64,000 nucleotides of DNA from a virus. The stretch spans positions 62,001-126,000 of IMG/VR virus record IMGVR_UViG_3300002138_000147. One strand, 5' to 3'. Below the pieces are notes generated by a model, which searched no databases, was not told the origin of the DNA, and worked only from the letters and a program-made list of their open reading frames with translations. The translations under genes were made by a program, and so were the position numbers. Positions 25,592 through 33,517 of this stretch are shown piece after piece (position 1 is the first letter of the stretch; each line of letters opens with the position of its first letter).

Positions 25592-25663
25592 TTAACTCAC
25601 GACAAGACCGTTGCACATCAAAGTACATAGGGTAATAATCGTTAATGTTATCAGGTTCTTCAT
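25592..25663 (-). CDS. Possible hydrophobic micropeptide
   Basis: 23 residues (MKNLITLTIITLCTLMCNG...), wholly a hydrophobic helix like a signal or toxin-type peptide. Supported by an ATATATAG late-type box 18 nt upstream and a terminator downstream. Too short to be sure. Confidence 0.35.
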   Translation of the reverse strand: MKNLITLTIITLCTLMCNGLVVS

Positions 25664-25715
25664 TTCGTTAGTTATACAATCTATATATGTAATTGTTTAC
25701 TTCCTTTATTAATTT

Positions 25716-26354
25716 TTATGATATTTTTTTCAACATCTCATCTTTATTCCAAACACCAAGCACTCTTTCAACACTTACATTTGATTCATTTGCAACCTTA
25801 TTGATTGCTTGACGTTTTGCTTTTGTAGCATCTTTAAAGACACTATTAAGTGAATTGAATAGTAATGTTACTTTGTTCTTTATTTCAGCATCACGTTTCT
25901 TATATTCAGCTGCATACTTATCTTGTTGCTCTGCTTTCTCCAATGCCATTTCGTAACCGATGTTTCTGTTTTCTTCTGTAAACGAACGTTCAGCAAAATC
26001 GTATACAGTCTCATCAAGTAATTCTATAAACTTGTTATAAGCTATTCTGATTTTTGGATAAATTGCCTCTTTATCTGTTTCAGATGGATCTTCATCTTTA
26101 CCCGTAATAACAAGTTTAAATTTTTCAACAGTACGTCTGAATGTCTCTGGATTCATACCACATTCAGCAGCCAAATTTTTGTTGTAGATACCAAATTCAG
26201 GTGTTCGGTTTTTGAGTTGACATTTAGCTGTCATGTAGCATACTGCAAATTGTTCTTCTGTAACAATCTGTTTTCCTTGTTTAAGGATACAGAGTTCTTT
26301 TTTTGTTAAGGTTGTTGCTTCAACCGTTTGTTTTTCTTGTGTTTGTGCTTTCAT
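25716..26354 (-). CDS. Hypothetical helical protein
   Basis: 212 residues, highly charged and helical. The middle (GIYNKNLAAECGMNPETFRRTVEKFKL) could be a helix-turn-helix, and residues 130-190 look like coiled coil (EMALEKAEQQDKYAAEYKKRDAEIKNK). A DNA-binding regulator is possible but not shown. Its end is separated from the next gene by only about 50 bases. Confidence 0.5.
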   Translation of the reverse strand: MKAQTQEKQTVEATTLTKKELCILKQGKQIVTEEQFAVCYMTAKCQLKNRTPEFGIYNKNLAAECGMNPETFRRTVEKFKLVITGKDEDPSETDKEAIYPKIRIAYNKFIELLDETVYDFAERSFTEENRNIGYEMALEKAEQQDKYAAEYKKRDAEIKNKVTLLFNSLNSVFKDATKAKRQAINKVANESNVSVERVLGVWNKDEMLKKIS

Positions 26355-26412
26355 CCATCATCAGGACCTTTTCAATTTATAGACACAGATTATGAATTTG
26401 TTTAAAATAAAA

Positions 26413-26433
26413 AAAAGACCCGAAGGTCCTTTG
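26413..26433 (-). terminator. Rho-independent terminator
   Basis: AAAGGACC-TTCGG-GTCTTTTTT on the minus strand, after the 26450-27016 gene. Confidence 0.7.
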
Positions 26434-26449
26434 TAATTCATTAAAAATG

Positions 26450-27016
26450 TTATTTCCAAAATTTATAGCGTTCTTTTCGTTTATGATAACGATCTCTAGA
26501 ATCACGTACACTGTGATTATCATTCTGTGTTATGATATTTTTACTCACTTCTGTGTACCTTTCAATATATTTAACAGATTTTGTAGTACTTACTACATAT
26601 GTACCAGTAACAACTTTTGGTCCATTTTCTAAATCAATATTTAGATTACCAACTATATTACAATCACCATTTATAATCTTTGGACAATTAACTAAACTTA
26701 TAAGATTTGGAAGATCAATTGACCCTGTCCAACTTACTTTATTCTTTAAAATATTAGATCCTTCAGTTGCAACAGAAATAATACCTTTACCAGCATTAAA
26801 GTCACCATTCACGGTAATGTTTTTACACCATTTAGGTATTGTTGATGACGCTATAAATACATTACCTGTCACTGTGGTAATAGTTATCTTCATATCGTGC
26901 ATCTCATCAACTATAATTAAATTTCCAACATAGATATTATCCTCAGGAAATAATTTATTAGTATCTACTAAATGTCCAGAACTATATTGTCGAAACTCAT
27001 TTATAGTTGTTATCAT
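26450..27016 (-). CDS. Beta-solenoid-like protein with MITTINEF N-terminus
   Basis: 188 residues. Starts MITTINEFRQYSSGH, one of the four shared N-termini in this window. Residues 30-140 are short repeated strands with N-G-D turns (ITVNGDFNAGKGII, INGDCNIVGNLNIDL), like leucine-free beta-helix or bactofilin-like repeats. The C-terminus is strongly basic (DSRDRYHKRKERYKFWK) and could touch DNA. A head-packaged or capsid-related protein is possible. Confidence 0.55.
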   Translation of the reverse strand: MITTINEFRQYSSGHLVDTNKLFPEDNIYVGNLIIVDEMHDMKITITTVTGNVFIASSTIPKWCKNITVNGDFNAGKGIISVATEGSNILKNKVSWTGSIDLPNLISLVNCPKIINGDCNIVGNLNIDLENGPKVVTGTYVVSTTKSVKYIERYTEVSKNIITQNDNHSVRDSRDRYHKRKERYKFWK

Positions 27017-27050
27017 ACATTAATACATTATTTTTAAAAATTATAATTTA

Positions 27051-27614
27051 TTAAGCGTCGATGTAAAGATCTTCCCAGTAATCAGCAACCCATTTACCGC
27101 TACACTCAAGGATATCTGCAGGAGAATCCCAGTTAAGTTCAGTTTCAGAAACACCGATAATCTGGCAGTTCTTGTAAGTTACACGTCTGATAACTTGTCC
27201 TTCACGATTATGTTGATTAACAATGATGTTTCCAACCATATCACGTTTAGTATGTGTTTCACCAGTTTGTGAGTTCCATGCTAAATCATACCATGCTTTC
27301 AAAATGTTCCAAACATAAACAGCATTCTTATCATTTTCGTTAAGGTTAAAGTTGATATTAATATCTGGATTATGTGTTTGAGACGGAAGACCCACGAAAG
27401 CACGTGTACTATATTTGAATCGTTGTGTAACAACATCAAGGTCTGGAGTTACAGGCAATGTAATATTTCGTGCATTCTCTAACATCAACTGAACTTCAGT
27501 TGTAGAACGTCCGAGAATAGGTGGAAGGTCGAATGTAATTTCGAACAATGCTTTGTAAACTGCTTCGTCTAGTCTGTTGTGACTCAACACGTTTGAAAAG
27601 TGAGCTAAAGCCAT
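27051..27614 (-). CDS. Tail tube protein, gp19-like
   Basis: 187 residues. Typical of contractile-tail inner tube proteins: VVTQRFKYSTRAFVGLPSQT and ININFNLNENDKNAVYVWNILKAWYDLAWN, then MVGNIIVNQHNREGQVIRRVTYKNCQIIGVSETELNWDS, which matches the conserved 'vv..d..G.v...w.l.na.p......l.ws' core of T4 gp19-type tubes. It stacks as hexamers inside the sheath. Late-type promoter 25 nt upstream and terminator downstream, so a single highly expressed unit. Confidence 0.85.
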   Translation of the reverse strand: MALAHFSNVLSHNRLDEAVYKALFEITFDLPPILGRSTTEVQLMLENARNITLPVTPDLDVVTQRFKYSTRAFVGLPSQTHNPDININFNLNENDKNAVYVWNILKAWYDLAWNSQTGETHTKRDMVGNIIVNQHNREGQVIRRVTYKNCQIIGVSETELNWDSPADILECSGKWVADYWEDLYIDA

Positions 27615-27639
27615 ATCTTGGTGTGTAGTTTTTGTTTAA

Positions 27640-27650
27640 TCTATATATTA
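27640..27650 (-). promoter_or_regulatory. Late-type promoter element
   Basis: TTAATATATAG on the minus strand, 25 nt before the tail tube ATG. Confidence 0.5.
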
Positions 27651-27671
27651 ATCAAAAACACACAAAAAGAA

Positions 27672-27697
27672 GAGAGGTATCCATTTGAATACCTCTC
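27672..27697 (-). terminator. Terminator hairpin
   Basis: GAGAGGTAT / ATACCTCTC with an 8-nt loop; lies after the 27716-28480 gene, before the tube promoter region. Confidence 0.65.
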
Positions 27698-27715
27698 ACT
27701 ATCATCTTAAATTTA

Positions 27716-28480
27716 TTATTTTTCCGAAATAAGATTGTAAACAGTTTCACGATCTAATAAAAGACCGTATCCGACCCTACTTGAACATGTTTCATCTGAA
27801 ACTAAAAATTCTCCTGCACATTCATCAAGTTGAATAAGATAATACTGACCATTTGAATCAGCTTGTGAAAGAACATGTATTTTACTTCCAATTTTTTTTA
27901 TATTATCAGATTCATAAATACCATTATTATAGCCACGACCAGTAAAACCACAAATAATAAACTTTCCATCATATGTTGGAAAAATCATACAATAACCAGC
28001 TTCATGCATTTCTTTTTGTACATTTAAAAAACTTGCAACATTTCTACCAAATTCGTTATATGTATTTATAGATACTTCATTATCTTTATTAATACAAAGT
28101 TTATGTACAGTAGCTTTTTCTAATTTCAACCAGCTTTTTGGTTTTATATCACGTGAATCAAACTGGTATGGTATTTCATTTGTCGGTTCAGTATTATCAA
28201 GTTTAGGAAGTTTAAAAATACTTTTTGGTGTTAAATTGTCAAACGTTTCACCATTACTTATCATAATGTAGGCATGCTCGCCTTGTTGAATGTATTTGTA
28301 TCCATCACTATAACTGACATAGACAAAAGCTTTTTTAGAATCTCCACCAAAAGGATCTCGGTTAAGAAGTGTTTCGAAATACTCTGGCGAGCGTTCACGA
28401 TTAACAACATCGTACTTTTCTCCAAGGTACGTGTGGTAGTTGATGTTATGTTCATCAACTGTTCTGAGGATAAAACTCAT
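27716..28480 (-). CDS. Hypothetical protein, probably virion-related
   Basis: 254 residues, soluble, mixed alpha/beta, not recognised. Contains aromatic and Gly-rich stretches (FIICGFTGRGYNNGIYES) and a closing CSSRVGYGLLLDRETVYNL. Late-type promoter (GCAATATATAAAT) 16 nt before the ATG and a terminator behind it, so it is a single-gene unit among tail genes. Confidence 0.5.
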   Translation of the reverse strand: MSFILRTVDEHNINYHTYLGEKYDVVNRERSPEYFETLLNRDPFGGDSKKAFVYVSYSDGYKYIQQGEHAYIMISNGETFDNLTPKSIFKLPKLDNTEPTNEIPYQFDSRDIKPKSWLKLEKATVHKLCINKDNEVSINTYNEFGRNVASFLNVQKEMHEAGYCMIFPTYDGKFIICGFTGRGYNNGIYESDNIKKIGSKIHVLSQADSNGQYYLIQLDECAGEFLVSDETCSSRVGYGLLLDRETVYNLISEK

Positions 28481-28496
28481 AATAAGAAATGTATGT

Positions 28497-28509
28497 ATTT
28501 ATATATTGC
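28497..28509 (-). promoter_or_regulatory. Late-type promoter element
   Basis: GCAATATATAAAT on the minus strand, 16 nt before ATG 28480. Confidence 0.5.
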
Positions 28510-28569
28510 TCAGTTAGAGACCGGCATGTCTAATACTTATAAACATATAAATACAAATTGTTTAAAAAA

Positions 28570-28600
28570 AAGTTCCGAAATTATCTAAATTTCGGAACTT
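28570..28600 (-). terminator. Terminator hairpin overlapping gene end
   Basis: AAGTTCCGAAATT / AAATTTCGGAACTT; the stop of the 28581 gene lies inside the stem. Confidence 0.7.
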
Positions 28601-28835
28601 TAAAGTTATTCATATTTGGTCCAGCTTTTAAAGCACTCGCACTGTATTGTGATTGTGACTTATTTTGTTGCTCTTCTTGTTTTTTTCTTTCATGATTCAT
28701 CTCTTCATTTCGTTTATTAAGACGTTCAATAAAATCTTCAAATTTCCAATAAGGCATGTTCATAATTTCAGACAAGGGTTGTCTTGACTGCATCATGAAC
28801 TCAAACTCATTTTCTGATAAGCTGGTTAAAGGCAT
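28581..28835 (-). CDS. Small protein downstream of hub-like gene (possible tail assembly factor)
   Basis: 84 residues. MNMPYWKFEDFIERLNKRNEEM is a helical 'P.w..edF...ln...e' segment like those in tail-assembly chaperones of contractile phages, followed by a charged Gln/Ser tail. Its ATG overlaps the end of the upstream gene by 29 bases in another frame. Role inferred from pattern and position. Confidence 0.5.
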   Translation of the reverse strand: MPLTSLSENEFEFMMQSRQPLSEIMNMPYWKFEDFIERLNKRNEEMNHERKKQEEQQNKSQSQYSASALKAGPNMNNFKVPKFR

Positions 28836-29763
28836 TTGGAATAATGAGAAGAGCTCGAGCTCCGTTAGGGTAGCGAAAGGGTGTGGTCAACTCTTTCCCG
28901 CACTTCGAACAGTTGCATCGTGCCTCCTTTACACCGTAATTAATTTTTTCAACAGCATCATCAATAAACATAAAATGCTCATCATTCATTTTACCAAATG
29001 CAAATTCTTCTGTCTCTAATTGTTCTGTTGTCAATTCAGTAACACCATTTGCAGCTTTAATATAAGGTAAGATCTGCATAAATGATAAATTTGGCATAAT
29101 CTTACCTTCACTTTGTGCAGTCTTGTAAAAAATATACTGATTGATGCTACTGGCAAGTCCAATTGATGGTGGTGCAAGATTAATCTGTGATCCATCAGCT
29201 AATTGAAATTCGTAACGTTTTGTGTTTGGATTGAACCATGCTTCTGCTTCTGCATTTGGTTCTTGATAAACATAATTTGCTGGAATAAATTCAATAACTT
29301 CTTCACTACCACATGTACAATTAACAGTCTTAGCAATCTTACGTCCATTCTTAGCTGAAGCACGAGCAATTAAAATTGCTAATGTTTCACGATCACCATC
29401 TTGAATTTCTTCATAAGATCCAATGTGTCCATCAAGATGTTGCACTTTAGTACAGGCTTTAATAAGTTCATTAACTTTTAGTTGAACATCAAATGGATTC
29501 TTATCATTCACAATAGCAAATGATTCAATTTCGATGGTTTTTGCTGGTCTAATGAAAATATGTGTTCCATCTTTATAAAATTTATTATAAGGAAGAAATG
29601 CAAGTTCAATATCTATCCAATTTGAATCGGCTGTAGTTTCAATGTGTTTAACTTTTTGACGTGTACTTTGTCCAAAAGTTTCAATATTTGTTATGATCTC
29701 TGGTTGTTCAGGCTTGTGATTCTCACCTAGAAAATTCATCAGGTGATCTGGTTGATCTGACAT
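28807..29763 (-). CDS. Probable baseplate hub-related protein with zinc-like Cys pairs
   Basis: 318 residues. Two Cys clusters (VNCTCGSEE near 150 and CNCSKCGKEL near 285) frame a central helical domain (ASSINQYIFYKTAQSEGKIMPNLSFMQILPYIK). The order 'large gene then short overlapping gene' next to tail tube resembles T4 gp26/gp51-type hub genes of myoviruses. Late promoter GTAATATATAAG 22 nt upstream. Ends TGA. The specific hub assignment is tentative. Confidence 0.5.
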   Translation of the reverse strand: MSDQPDHLMNFLGENHKPEQPEIITNIETFGQSTRQKVKHIETTADSNWIDIELAFLPYNKFYKDGTHIFIRPAKTIEIESFAIVNDKNPFDVQLKVNELIKACTKVQHLDGHIGSYEEIQDGDRETLAILIARASAKNGRKIAKTVNCTCGSEEVIEFIPANYVYQEPNAEAEAWFNPNTKRYEFQLADGSQINLAPPSIGLASSINQYIFYKTAQSEGKIMPNLSFMQILPYIKAANGVTELTTEQLETEEFAFGKMNDEHFMFIDDAVEKINYGVKEARCNCSKCGKELTTPFRYPNGARALLIIPNAFNQLIRK

Positions 29764-29785
29764 ATGTCTTTAAACTTCTATTTTT

Positions 29786-29797
29786 CTTATATATTAC
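29786..29797 (-). promoter_or_regulatory. Late-type promoter element
   Basis: GTAATATATAAG on the minus strand, 22 nt before ATG 29763. Confidence 0.5.
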
Positions 29798-29880
29798 CGA
29801 TGTACTTGCTCATCTATAGAGTAAAATTTGTGTTAATATCATAATATTATACAACAGTTTCACAAAAAAGATTAAAAAAT

Positions 29881-29967
29881 AAAACACCAGAGTAGCGAAT
29901 TCTGGTGTTTTGTTTTGCTATAACTATAGCGGTCCTAAAATTGAGTTGATGAAACAGAGCAACTCAA
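29881..29967. other. Structured gap with terminator and 23S rRNA-like core
   Basis: Three stem-loops in a row: AAAACACCAGA/TCTGGTGTTTT (bidirectional terminator, loop GTAGCGAAT), GCTAT/ATAGC, and TTGAGTTG/CAACTCAA. At 29921-29938, TAACTATAGCGGTCCTAA matches the universally conserved helix-69 stretch of 23S rRNA (TAACTATAACGGTCCTAA) with one change. The rest of 29764-29880 holds only the promoter of the hub-like gene. Confidence 0.5.
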
Positions 29968-29971
29968 AACC

Positions 29972-30790
29972 TTATGAATGCATCTTGATATCTATCACTT
30001 GAGTAGTAAATGGATTCAATTCATTCGTAGTAACATGATTTAGTATCAATTTTTTTTCTGCTAAATTTATACGCTCAACAACACGTTGTTTTAACCATGG
30101 TTGTGTATTGTTCAACAATGTTGATATTCGTGCATTAATACCTTCACATGCACTTATATTTAAATCTTCATCATCGTAAAAATGACAATCATCGTAATGA
30201 TCACACATAATTGGTGTGAATGTATTATCTTTTACTTGGTAACCAATAATTGATTCAATAATAACTATTAATTTTTTATCTGATGTAGAGCCGTAACTGT
30301 TCATAACAAGAGGATCGTTTACAAACATACTCTTATTAATATTCAATCCGTGTTCTTTTAATTCTTTTTTCAAAATCTCAACAAGTTGAATATGTGCTCT
30401 TGCATTTGAACGTGCTGTTAGAAGATTAACAGTATCAGTAGATTTTTTTATAAGACTTATTCGATCAATAAAGATAAACATATCTTTTGTTTGATTAATG
30501 ATCAATTTCTCATCCTGGTACTCACGAAATGATATTCCAATGTCTTTCAAATCAATTGCACGTTTTTGTTTGATTTTAGTTATCAATTCATTTGACAACC
30601 AACCTGTCATTCCATTATAATTAATTTCTTGACCATCTTGCATGTATTTACCATTAAGAATAAGTTGTGCGTCATACTGTGTAATACGCATTAAATATGT
30701 AGAAGGATTTCGTTTATCAACAATCCACCATTTAGCATTTGTACGCCAAATAGTCTCATCTAAATCAACCCAGTGTATTGCTTTTCTCAT
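29972..30790 (-). CDS. HAD-like hydrolase/nucleotidase-like protein
   Basis: 272 residues from ATG 30790, which overlaps the stop of the upstream gene (ATGA). HAD motif I is HWVDLDETIW (D-x-D with T), motif II is NLLTARSNARAH, and a later KSMFVNDP and FYDDEDL supply further acidic positions. Larger than simple nucleotidases, with a helical C-terminal extension. Likely a phosphatase or phosphotransferase; substrate unknown. Confidence 0.65.
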   Translation of the reverse strand: MRKAIHWVDLDETIWRTNAKWWIVDKRNPSTYLMRITQYDAQLILNGKYMQDGQEINYNGMTGWLSNELITKIKQKRAIDLKDIGISFREYQDEKLIINQTKDMFIFIDRISLIKKSTDTVNLLTARSNARAHIQLVEILKKELKEHGLNINKSMFVNDPLVMNSYGSTSDKKLIVIIESIIGYQVKDNTFTPIMCDHYDDCHFYDDEDLNISACEGINARISTLLNNTQPWLKQRVVERINLAEKKLILNHVTTNELNPFTTQVIDIKMHS

Positions 30791-31110
30791 GTATCTAGAC
30801 GTTTTCCTTTTAATTGACCAGTCTTCAAAACACCTCGATGCCAATCAGCACTGACAGTTCCACCAAGTAGTATTCCACCAAGCCACGTACCTGATCTAAA
30901 ATCACCATTTACGAATACACCCCATTCCCATATACCCCAATAAATTATACCGGAATTCCAATAAAGTACATTGTTTTTAATTTCAATATCTGCATCATCA
31001 AGTTCACACATTAACAACCATGAAAAAGGCGATGAATAAAGATATTGTTCTACCTCTTTTGAGATAGTTATTACTTTTTCATCTGTTTTTAGTTGCTTAA
31101 ATCGTTGCAT
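30787..31110 (-). CDS. Small protein with W-G repeat
   Basis: 107 residues from ATG 31110. Residues 50-95 contain short repeats (LYWNSGIIYWGIWEWGVFVNG, GTWLGGILLGGTVSADWHRG), an 'xWxxGxxxxGxF' strand pattern of pentapeptide-like or MORN-like solenoids. An upstream in-frame ATG at 31176 would overlap the previous gene by 56 bases and is less likely. Coupled to the HAD gene by ATGA. Confidence 0.55.
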   Translation of the reverse strand: MQRFKQLKTDEKVITISKEVEQYLYSSPFSWLLMCELDDADIEIKNNVLYWNSGIIYWGIWEWGVFVNGDFRSGTWLGGILLGGTVSADWHRGVLKTGQLKGKRLDT

Positions 31111-31120
31111 ATCGTATATA

Positions 31121-31564
31121 TTAAAAGAGTGATAAACGTGTGGGAGCTTTAAGAAGTTTACTGAACTCCCATTCAAATATCATATTAATTGGAATTTCAA
31201 ATGTTGAAAACATTTCTGCCATTTCTTGATTTGAATAGCCATTCAGATTTTTACTGATTCCATTATAAGCTACGTAAAATTGAAGTTTTGGATTATTTAA
31301 TGCATAGTCGTAAAGAATACATATTTGATCCACAACAACTTGTCGTGGTATACTTGGATGAATTTTCTTTGTAAGATCTTTTGTTACAATAGCATATGAT
31401 TGTCCCTGTCTACCTCTAGCTTTACCATAGATTGCACCAAAATAAATCTTAGCTGTCAATGCTGAACCTTTACCATGTCGACCCTGTGTATTTGAACCAA
31501 AAACAAAAATACTGTTCTCATCTAAATAAGTAAGTAAACCAGTATATGTTTTATAAGTAATCAA
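31121..31564 (-). CDS. A1S_2505-type phage protein, macro-like glycine-rich
   Basis: 147 residues, TTG start at 31564 overlapping the TGA of the upstream gene (TTGA); no in-frame ATG fits. The N-terminus SIFVFGSNTQGRHGKGSALTAK, then FGAIYGKARGRQGQSYAIVT, is a conserved phage/prophage pattern with a 'FVFGSN..G.HG.G.A' phosphate-binding-like loop reminiscent of macro (ADP-ribose-binding) domains. Next to DUF4326 and a nucleotidase gene. Binding of ADP-ribose is a guess. Confidence 0.6.
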   Translation of the reverse strand: MITYKTYTGLLTYLDENSIFVFGSNTQGRHGKGSALTAKIYFGAIYGKARGRQGQSYAIVTKDLTKKIHPSIPRQVVVDQICILYDYALNNPKLQFYVAYNGISKNLNGYSNQEMAEMFSTFEIPINMIFEWEFSKLLKAPTRLSLF

Positions 31565-31866
31565 AAAATTGAATGGTATTGTTTTCCGTTTAATAATTCC
31601 ACAAGTATATCACCGTGACATGTTTTAGGCGCACAAAAACAACCAAGACGTTTACCTCTCAATGTTTCAAGCTTTTGTAAAATATTTGGTTGGCTTTTAA
31701 TCCATTCTCGATAACTTTCAATAGCTTCCGATCTAGTTGCTACCACAAATTCAGCTTTTGTTTCTCTATCCTTTATATGTGTAAATGGATTACCATAAAT
31801 GCTTCCACGACCAATATAGATGTCAAATGCATCCTTCTTACAGTGAACAACTTTTGTCTCAGCCAT
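31561..31866 (-). CDS. DUF4326 protein
   Basis: 101 residues. DUF4326 hallmarks: IYIGRGSIYGNPFTH, SYREWIKSQPNIL, LRGKRLGCFCAPKTCHGDILVELLN, with conserved Cys/His. Members are common in phages and bacterial mobile DNA, function unknown. Overlaps neighbours on both sides (8 and 4 bases), so translation of this block is coupled. Confidence 0.85.
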   Translation of the reverse strand: MAETKVVHCKKDAFDIYIGRGSIYGNPFTHIKDRETKAEFVVATRSEAIESYREWIKSQPNILQKLETLRGKRLGCFCAPKTCHGDILVELLNGKQYHSIF

Positions 31867-32338
31867 TGATCTGTAAAATAGGAAATTTAATTGATTCTTT
31901 TTTAATTAGATAGTTGTAAACATCTTGCCACGTAAAAAAAATTTGTGAACCAAAATGAATTAATTCACCCATAAATCTATCCTGTCCACGACCTTCAAGA
32001 TTATCATCAATAAGATAATCACCAATACATAATGATTTATCTGATGTAATAATAATTTTTTCACAAAAATCGATTCCAAAATGTTGTCTAATCCACATAT
32101 TTTTTTCTGCTAAACACATTGGATTTTTCCAACTTGGTGCAGTACAGATCCATACATCAAAATACTTCATCAATTGTTTGACAGTTTCAACACCATCTTT
32201 AATAGGAAGCATTCCACTAAAAAAACCATATTGTGATTGTGGATATGGTTGTGTTGGGAAAAGTTTTTTATATGTAACATGTTGTGCAGCAATATCACAT
32301 AAAACACCATCTAAATCAACATATAGTCTCTTTTTCAT
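31859..32338 (-). CDS. 5'(3')-deoxyribonucleotidase-like HAD phosphatase
   Basis: 159 residues. Motif I LYVDLDGVLCDI (D-x-D-G-V), motif II WICTAPSW, a Lys in IITSDKSLCIGDYLIDDN with the terminal acidic motif. This is the NT5C-type layout that dephosphorylates deoxynucleoside monophosphates and can shape the dNTP pool in infected cells. Overlaps the upstream membrane gene by 23 bases. Confidence 0.85.
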   Translation of the reverse strand: MKKRLYVDLDGVLCDIAAQHVTYKKLFPTQPYPQSQYGFFSGMLPIKDGVETVKQLMKYFDVWICTAPSWKNPMCLAEKNMWIRQHFGIDFCEKIIITSDKSLCIGDYLIDDNLEGRGQDRFMGELIHFGSQIFFTWQDVYNYLIKKESIKFPILQING

Positions 32339-32609
32339 CTTTAGTTATCTTCCTAAATTCTTTTTTTATTTCATCATCAGTATCAAATATTAATGGTTTT
32401 GATATTGCTCTTAAAATCACATAAAATAATGATATAAAAAAACATACTATACACCAATAATTTGTTATTTGACTTGATATGGCAATACTTATAATCGCAC
32501 CAATACCAGTTATTATTGAAGCCATAAATAAAATACCAACCACTAACACTAAAATTTTATAACTTACTGATAATTTGTCTGTATCCAATTTGTATTTGTA
32601 TCGTGCCAT
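32316..32609 (-). CDS. Small membrane protein
   Basis: 97 residues with two to three hydrophobic helices (ILVLVVGILFMASIITGIGAIISIAI, and WCIVCFFISLFYVILRAI) and a charged C-terminus. Not recognised. Its 3' end overlaps the nucleotidase gene by 23 bases. Confidence 0.55.
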   Translation of the reverse strand: MARYKYKLDTDKLSVSYKILVLVVGILFMASIITGIGAIISIAISSQITNYWCIVCFFISLFYVILRAISKPLIFDTDDEIKKEFRKITKDEKETIC

Positions 32610-32624
32610 GACTTCTTTTTTATT

Positions 32625-33332
32625 TTATCTTATTTTTACAATAAAGTTTACATATGCTAGGTGTGTATTTTTTGGATTGCCTGTATTGTAGCAAGCAAAT
32701 ACCTTTTTCCAATCACCATATTTTTCATATATTGTGGCAATCATGAATGTACCAATAACAAGATTTTTCTGATTATCTGTGTAGGTATCAAAATCATTGT
32801 ATTTTTTTATGTATTTTGATTTATAAATTAAATATGTTGCTGGCATTAATTGCATATACCCACGTGCACCACCACTCGACACAAGTCCAGGAATAAATTT
32901 ACTTTCTTTATAAATTAATCGATAGACATATGAATAAGGAACATTGAAGCGTTTACACATCCTGTGAAGCACTTTAAGGTCACTAGCATTAAAATCCTTA
33001 GGTACAATGATATCGGAGTGCTTAAAAGCCATGTAACGAATGTAATCATGATCTGATGTCAACTCGTTGTAAGCATTCACGTCATCAACATATGCAATCA
33101 TTTCTGATTTTAAACGGATTGTATCTGATTTAAGTTGAGTAATGTTATTTCTTTGTGCCATAACAATAAGATCTCTATCCTTATAACCCATAAGCCAAAT
33201 AAGCGGAAACATAAGACTCATAACAATAGACGTAAAAAATACTTTACGAAAACCTGAATTGAATATAAAATGTGTATGAATGTTGTTCAACATATTCTTT
33301 ATTGCTCGTTTGATATTGTTGGATTTAATCAT
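32625..33332 (-). CDS. Lytic transglycosylase, SLT type, membrane-anchored
   Basis: 235 residues. N-terminal signal anchor (KVFFTSIVMSLMFPLIWLMGY), then a coiled linker, then an SLT lysozyme-like domain: YRLIYKESKFIPGLVSSGG with the catalytic Glu, GARGYMQLMPATY and VFACYNTGNP. It cuts glycan strands of peptidoglycan, for lysis or for DNA entry. It sits beside other envelope genes. Confidence 0.88.
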   Translation of the reverse strand: MIKSNNIKRAIKNMLNNIHTHFIFNSGFRKVFFTSIVMSLMFPLIWLMGYKDRDLIVMAQRNNITQLKSDTIRLKSEMIAYVDDVNAYNELTSDHDYIRYMAFKHSDIIVPKDFNASDLKVLHRMCKRFNVPYSYVYRLIYKESKFIPGLVSSGGARGYMQLMPATYLIYKSKYIKKYNDFDTYTDNQKNLVIGTFMIATIYEKYGDWKKVFACYNTGNPKNTHLAYVNFIVKIR

Positions 33333-33372
33333 AATTTACAATTTTAGTAAATATACCGAGATTTTATGAAAT

Positions 33373-33405
33373 AAAAAAGGCTTCAAGAATTCTTGAAGCT
33401 TTTTT
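33373..33405 (-). terminator. Rho-independent terminator
   Basis: AAAAAAGGCTTCAAGAATT and its inverse, T run on both sides. Confidence 0.75.
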
Positions 33406-33461
33406 CTAAAACATTGAATATTTTGTGGAAGTCTGTGCTTTCAACTATTATACACTGACAT

Positions 33462-33517
33462 ATTTTAAAAATTTCATTTTATTTAATGTATTTTAAAAAT
33501 TTCATTTTATTTAATGT
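33462..33517. repeat. 28-bp tandem duplication
   Basis: ATTTTAAAAATTTC then ATTTTATTTAATGT occurs twice in tandem. The second copy contains the last codons and stop of the SHOCT-domain gene, so this is a recent local duplication of that gene end. Confidence 0.8.

Noticed and set aside
28807-28835. Programmed frameshift joining the 318-residue gene to the 84-residue gene, as in tail chaperones
   Set aside because: A +1 shift would be needed and no slippery heptamer was seen; a good ATG lies in the overlap, so coupled re-initiation is simpler.
29921-29938. True rRNA gene or intron site
   Set aside because: Only 18 bp match; flanks are unrelated to rRNA.
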